A stretch of 7,087 bases of DNA from Tepidisphaeraceae bacterium (GTDB lineage: Bacteria > Planctomycetota > Phycisphaerae > Tepidisphaerales > Tepidisphaeraceae), in the NCBI GenBank assembly GCA_025450555.1, contig JANWHF010000199.1, positions 1 through 7,087 on the forward strand, in the 5' to 3' direction. Every line of letters begins with the position of its first letter. The stretch's first letter is position 1. Shown here one piece after another: positions 3,602-7,087 of this stretch. The notes below the pieces were generated by a model. The model searched no databases. It was given only the letters and a program-made list of their open reading frames with translations, and had not been told where the DNA came from. The translations under genes were made by a program, and so were the position numbers.

Positions 3602-6403
3602 ATGAACAATCCATTTCCATGTGTGCGAGCGCTTCTGCTTCTCACGCTCTTATTTGATACGCGTTCTGCCAGAGCTGGTGGCACGACGCAGCCGGTGCCT
3701 CCGACCATTCTGCAGTCGTTCCCGCTGAATCCCGCCGGCGATGACTGGCGAGACTCTCCCCCGGTCCTTTCCGCGAATGGATTATCGCTCTGCACGCATG
3801 TCGTTTCCCTGGATGGGAAGGTCGACCGAACAACGATTTTCGACGTTCGCTCGGGCAAAACCCTTCGCGAGTTTAATGATCCGGCCACCGAAGCATTTCA
3901 TTGCCTCTCCCCCGACGGGAAACGAGCCGCCGTCATCCGGCCCAACCAGCCTCCGTCATCCTATTTTGTGCGGGTCATCGAACTGGATCGCAACCGCGTC
4001 ACGTTCGAGCACGAGGCCGGCGGCGGCTATTGCCTGTTTACACCGGACGGCAAGCGCTTGCTGTTCGACGAAGCCCGTCCGAAGCCCGCTCCTGGGTACC
4101 CGACGATGCACTTGGCCGTTGCTGACCTGGAGACCGGCAGAGTCGTAGCGCACCTCGCGCTCGGACAGTGGGACGCGCCTGCCGACTTGATCTCATCGGA
4201 TGGCCGGATGTTCGTCACAGTGGATCGCAATGACGCTCACCTGAAGGTGTGGGATATCTCCACGTCGCGTACGTTCAGTACGCCGGAGCTTCGCGCCGGC
4301 GATACGCAACGCTCGCTATGTTTCATCAATGGCGACAAGTCGCTTCGAGGCATTGACGACCTGGGTGTGATTCGAACGTGGGACGTAAATACGGGCAAAC
4401 TGATCTCGCGTGTTGAACCTTCCGAGCGCCCGATGTTCGCCGGCACGCTGAGCGCCGATGGCAAATTCGTGATTCGAGGTGGATACGGTGGAGTCGTGTT
4501 CGAGGACGCGGAAACGGCCCGCGACTTGCGCGTCTGGCGTTTCGGTTCCGAATTCAAAGCGGTCGCATATCCTCAAACTTTTCGCGGCGACACCATGATT
4601 GCCGGGGTAGGGGGGCAGGCCATTAGCAGACTGGTTCTGCTGAAGATTCCTCCTTGGAATGAGCTGCATCTGCCGGAATCCGCCGATGAACGGGAGCGGC
4701 GATTGGCCGCGGATCGGGCGCGAGATATGCCGGCAACGGCGCCGGCCGCAGCGCCGCCCGCTCATTCTGATGCCGACCTGCGCTCGGCGGCTTGGTGGCT
4801 CGATCGCGCGGAAGCCGAATGCCCCCTCATTCCTGATTTGTGGCAACAACGTGCGTTCGAGGCTCAGATCATGATCGCCCGCGCGGCGATCGGCGACACG
4901 TCTGGTGAACGCCGGATGGAGAAGGTTCTGGAGGGAAGATTTCCGAACATTCCACCGAACCGATCGCCCGTTGTGGCGGCACGAGCTGAAGCAGACGTCT
5001 ATGAACTGCGCCGGCTCGTTTCTTCCGGCAAGATTGACGAGGCCATCAAGGCGGCTGGCGGGGACCAGTCGAAACTCGCCTGCGTCGCCACGGGTGTAGC
5101 GCGCAAAGGAGACGTCGATCGTGCGGTTGCGCTGTTTCATCGGGTGGGAGGCGAACGGCGCGGGCGCGCCGAGGGTACCGCGGCGTGGCTGCTGTTAGTC
5201 GATGGCCATGCAGCGGACGCCGAGCGGCTCGCATCGCACATCGATGATGAGAAGTTTCGGCGAACTGCCTACACGCGCATTGCAGAGTATTGGGCGCAAC
5301 AGGGCGACTTGAACAAAGCACTAGTTGACTTCGCAAATGTCCCACCCGGTCGGCTCGATAGCTCACATATGCGAGCGGTATCGCGAATCATCGCAGCCCT
5401 GGCCAAGCGAAAAGGCGACGATGACGCCCGGCGTTTTATTGAACTGCTCCCCGAGAAGGAGCGAAACGATGCGTGGGGAAGGCTTGCCGAGGGACAGCTC
5501 GATCGCGACGACGTTGATGCGGCGCGTCATACTTTCGCGAACATCAGCGGAAACGCCGCCTATTGGTTGAGGGAACCGTTGGTACAGGCACAGGTGCGGG
5601 TTGGCGAAACCCAGCAAGCCATTGACACCGCGGCGGCCGACCGATTTGACGGGAACCTCGCATACCGGGTGATCAGCGCCGCGATCGAATGCGGCAAGCT
5701 GGATGTTGCGGCGGAGATGTTGAAACGCCTGCCCAACCTCGACGGGAACGAAGAATTCTCCAGGACGCAGAAGAATATCCTCACAAAACATGTTGTGGTC
5801 GCATTCGCCAATGCGGACAGGCTTGCCGACGCGAAGAACCTGTTGGCAACGGTAAAGGAAGGGCAAGCGCCCGAAGGTCAACGTGACGCTGACCTGTACG
5901 CGTCGTGGTCGATCGCCGCCGCCGACCGACGCGCGGGAAATCGTGCGGCCTATGAAGTGGTTCGCAGACCCCTGGTTGATGCGCTGCAGCATGCCGAGGG
6001 CGCGCCGTCGCGAGAGCAAGCGCTTGCGATGTTGCTGGCCTTTGATGTCAGGACGGATAACTTTCAGGCGGCCGAAGGGGACCTTGCTCAATGCGATCAG
6101 CAAATGTTGAGGGCGGCCGATCAAATCTTTTTTGGCGAACTTCATCAAGACAGGCCTACAGACTCTCAAGCGGCTCGATTGCAACGGACGCAGGCCGTTC
6201 TCCGGCTGATTTGCCAGACGTTGGATCGCGGGGTCATCGAATTGGCCATGGGGCCTGTCGTTAAGGCCCATGCGGAGCAGAAAAAGTACTCCGAATGGCT
6301 GGAGTTCGCCCAGAAGCTGCCTTCACCCCGCGCCCGAATCGCGGCATACCTTGGCATGGCACAGTTGCTTGCACCAACCGATCCGCCCGAGCCGAACGAG
6401 TGA
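3602..6403 (+). CDS. Exported WD40-like beta-propeller and TPR-like helical-repeat protein
   Basis: 933 residues; no named family recognised. Residues 1-25 form a signal peptide (basic N-end, LLLLTLL core, likely cleavage after SARA near 25), with no lipobox at the cleavage site. About 40-350 reads as a WD40-like propeller. Repeated strand motifs include LSPDGKRAAV (102-111), FTPDGKRLLF (146-155), SSDGRMFVTV (198-207) with LKVWD (214-218), GVIRTWDVNTGK (255-266) and LSADGKFVIR (283-292), and the inter-blade phrases DVRSGK and DLETGR recur. An Ala/Pro linker (377-388) leads to a helical C-terminal half (about 390-925). That half has helix-turn-helix units with TPR/SEL1-like spacing such as GVARKGDVDRAVALF (498-512), AEYWAQQGDLNKALVDF (561-577) and AECGKLDVAAEML-type turns near 695-707. 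It is probably a periplasmic protein-interaction scaffold. No catalytic residues are evident. ATG 3602 is the first in frame; no clear Shine-Dalgarno. Confidence 0.85.
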   Translation: MNNPFPCVRALLLLTLLFDTRSARAGGTTQPVPPTILQSFPLNPAGDDWRDSPPVLSANGLSLCTHVVSLDGKVDRTTIFDVRSGKTLREFNDPATEAFHCLSPDGKRAAVIRPNQPPSSYFVRVIELDRNRVTFEHEAGGGYCLFTPDGKRLLFDEARPKPAPGYPTMHLAVADLETGRVVAHLALGQWDAPADLISSDGRMFVTVDRNDAHLKVWDISTSRTFSTPELRAGDTQRSLCFINGDKSLRGIDDLGVIRTWDVNTGKLISRVEPSERPMFAGTLSADGKFVIRGGYGGVVFEDAETARDLRVWRFGSEFKAVAYPQTFRGDTMIAGVGGQAISRLVLLKIPPWNELHLPESADERERRLAADRARDMPATAPAAAPPAHSDADLRSAAWWLDRAEAECPLIPDLWQQRAFEAQIMIARAAIGDTSGERRMEKVLEGRFPNIPPNRSPVVAARAEADVYELRRLVSSGKIDEAIKAAGGDQSKLACVATGVARKGDVDRAVALFHRVGGERRGRAEGTAAWLLLVDGHAADAERLASHIDDEKFRRTAYTRIAEYWAQQGDLNKALVDFANVPPGRLDSSHMRAVSRIIAALAKRKGDDDARRFIELLPEKERNDAWGRLAEGQLDRDDVDAARHTFANISGNAAYWLREPLVQAQVRVGETQQAIDTAAADRFDGNLAYRVISAAIECGKLDVAAEMLKRLPNLDGNEEFSRTQKNILTKHVVVAFANADRLADAKNLLATVKEGQAPEGQRDADLYASWSIAAADRRAGNRAAYEVVRRPLVDALQHAEGAPSREQALAMLLAFDVRTDNFQAAEGDLAQCDQQMLRAADQIFFGELHQDRPTDSQAARLQRTQAVLRLICQTLDRGVIELAMGPVVKAHAEQKKYSEWLEFAQKLPSPRARIAAYLGMAQLLAPTDPPEPNE

Positions 6404-6452
6404 GATCCCCAACGCAACGCAATAGTAGCCGTGTCTAATATATGTAACCATT

Positions 6453-6479
6453 TTGAAAAGAGTGCGATGCTGCTATTCT
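6453..6479 (+). promoter_or_regulatory. Candidate promoter for the P450 gene
   Basis: TTGAAA (6453-6458) is followed, after a short 15-base spacer, by TATTCT (6474-6479). If used, transcription would begin at about 6486-6487, on the ATG itself, giving a leaderless mRNA. That would fit the lack of any Shine-Dalgarno before this gene. The short spacer and the two mismatches in the -10 make this tentative. Confidence 0.28.
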
Positions 6480-6486
6480 TGTCGGC

Positions 6487-7087
6487 ATGACCTCCATCGC
6501 CTCGATGCCGGCTCAATCGGTGGACACGCTCCCGGGGCCTAAGGCCCGTTTCCCTGGGCACCTGGCCATCGCATTTCGCTCGGACATCCTCGGCTTCCTC
6601 ACCCGCATGGCCCGCACGCATGGCGACGTGGTGCTATTTCACGCTGGCGGGTTTCGGATGCTCATGATGAGCCACCCCGATGCCGTGCGGGATACGCTGG
6701 TGACGCGCGATGACTCGTTCATCAAAGGCCCGGCCCTTCAGCGCGCCAAGGAGACGCTGGGCGAAGGATTGCTCACCAGCGAAGGCGAGCTTCATCGTCG
6801 CCAGCGAAGATTGGCGCAGCCTTCATTTCATCCGCAGCGCGTGGCCAGTTATGGATCGGTCATGGCGGGCATCGCGCGCGATGCGACCGATCACTGGGCC
6901 GACGGCCAGCGCCTGGACCTGCATCATGAGATGATGGCCATCACGCTGCGCATCGTCGCCAAGACGCTTTTTGATGCGGATGTCGAAGATGATGTGAAAG
7001 CGATTGGTCGCGATGTGGACATTAGCGTGCGGATGTTTACGCGAGTGATGGCCCCATGGGGGCCGTTGTTGAACAGGCTGCCGCTGC
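6487..7087 (+). CDS. Cytochrome P450, N-terminal part (3' end beyond window)
   Basis: 200 complete codons are visible, with no stop before the edge. The proline-rich LPGPK (15-19) and PGH (23-25) open the P450 fold. Then come the A-helix (about 33-46, ending THGDVVLF), the beta-1 region MLMMSHPDAVRDTL (58-71), FIKGP (78-82), GEGLLTSEGELHRRQRRLAQ (92-111) and PSFHP (112-116). The last two are the B'-C region. R107 fits the C-helix arginine that pairs with a haem propionate; H103 takes the place of the usual tryptophan of WxxxR. The diagnostic I-helix threonine, ExxR and Cys haem-ligand loop lie past the window, so activity cannot be judged. There is no membrane anchor, so it is probably a soluble bacterial monooxygenase needing separate redox partners. 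Substrate unknown. It lies 83 nt after the propeller/TPR gene on the same strand, with no sign of functional linkage. Confidence 0.93.
   Translation, partial: MTSIASMPAQSVDTLPGPKARFPGHLAIAFRSDILGFLTRMARTHGDVVLFHAGGFRMLMMSHPDAVRDTLVTRDDSFIKGPALQRAKETLGEGLLTSEGELHRRQRRLAQPSFHPQRVASYGSVMAGIARDATDHWADGQRLDLHHEMMAITLRIVAKTLFDADVEDDVKAIGRDVDISVRMFTRVMAPWGPLLNRLPL

Noticed and set aside
4316..5140. Minus-strand open frame of 274 codons opposite the propeller/TPR gene
   Set aside because: Antisense frame in GC-rich coding DNA; Arg-rich product without recognisable motifs, while the plus strand has a signal peptide and clear repeats.
5363..6271. Minus-strand open frame of 302 codons opposite the propeller/TPR gene
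   Set aside because: Long, but low third-position constraint on this strand and an Arg/Pro-rich product without domain signs; the plus-strand helical repeats explain the region.
1..7087. Mobile elements, CRISPR arrays, tRNA or rRNA genes, phage or defence genes
   Set aside because: No transposase, integrase, terminal inverted repeats, spacer-repeat pattern or structured RNA gene recognised on either strand.

Overview
The window reads as a stretch of chromosome from a planctomycete-like bacterium (phylum Planctomycetota, possibly the Phycisphaerae side). The main evidence is at the left edge. A minus-strand gene there carries the N-terminal LEPR-XLL motif (LEPRRLLSA), a hallmark of very large exported planctomycetal proteins, followed by ELWxxDGT-type repeats. 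Other features fit: moderately high GC with GC-rich third codon positions, mostly absent Shine-Dalgarno sequences, and a large secreted beta-propeller plus helical-repeat protein. The phylum assignment is inferred from these traits, as no marker search was possible.

Layout. (1) Positions 1-1250, minus strand: an unrecognised small membrane protein (738-1250), then the LEPR-XLL/ELWxxDGT protein (start GTG at 641, running off the window at position 1). (2) Positions 1251-1410: a divergent intergenic region with a good sigma70-type promoter (perfect TATAAT) and an approximately 100-nt leader for the plus-strand ribosomal cluster. (3) Positions 1411-3396, plus strand: rpmA (ribosomal protein bL27), a strong hairpin with a short T-run, obg/cgtA (ribosome-assembly GTPase), and a DUF1802 gene whose ATG overlaps the obg stop codon. 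The usual upstream partner rplU (bL21) is not here. (4) Positions 3602-6403, plus strand: a 933-residue protein with a signal peptide, a WD40-like beta-propeller and a long TPR-like helical array. (5) Positions 6487-7087, plus strand: the N-terminal half of a cytochrome P450, cut by the window edge before the haem-ligand region.

How the genes relate. Only rpmA-obg-DUF1802 looks like a functional unit: bL27 and Obg both act on the 50S subunit, and DUF1802 appears translationally coupled to Obg. The two minus-strand genes lie head to tail and could be co-transcribed, but share no known function. The propeller/TPR gene and the P450 each have their own upstream gap and look like independent units.

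No mobile element, CRISPR array, tRNA or rRNA was seen. I found no clear new multi-gene system. The items most worth a second look are the LEPR-XLL protein, the obg-DUF1802 coupling and the uncharacterised propeller/TPR protein.
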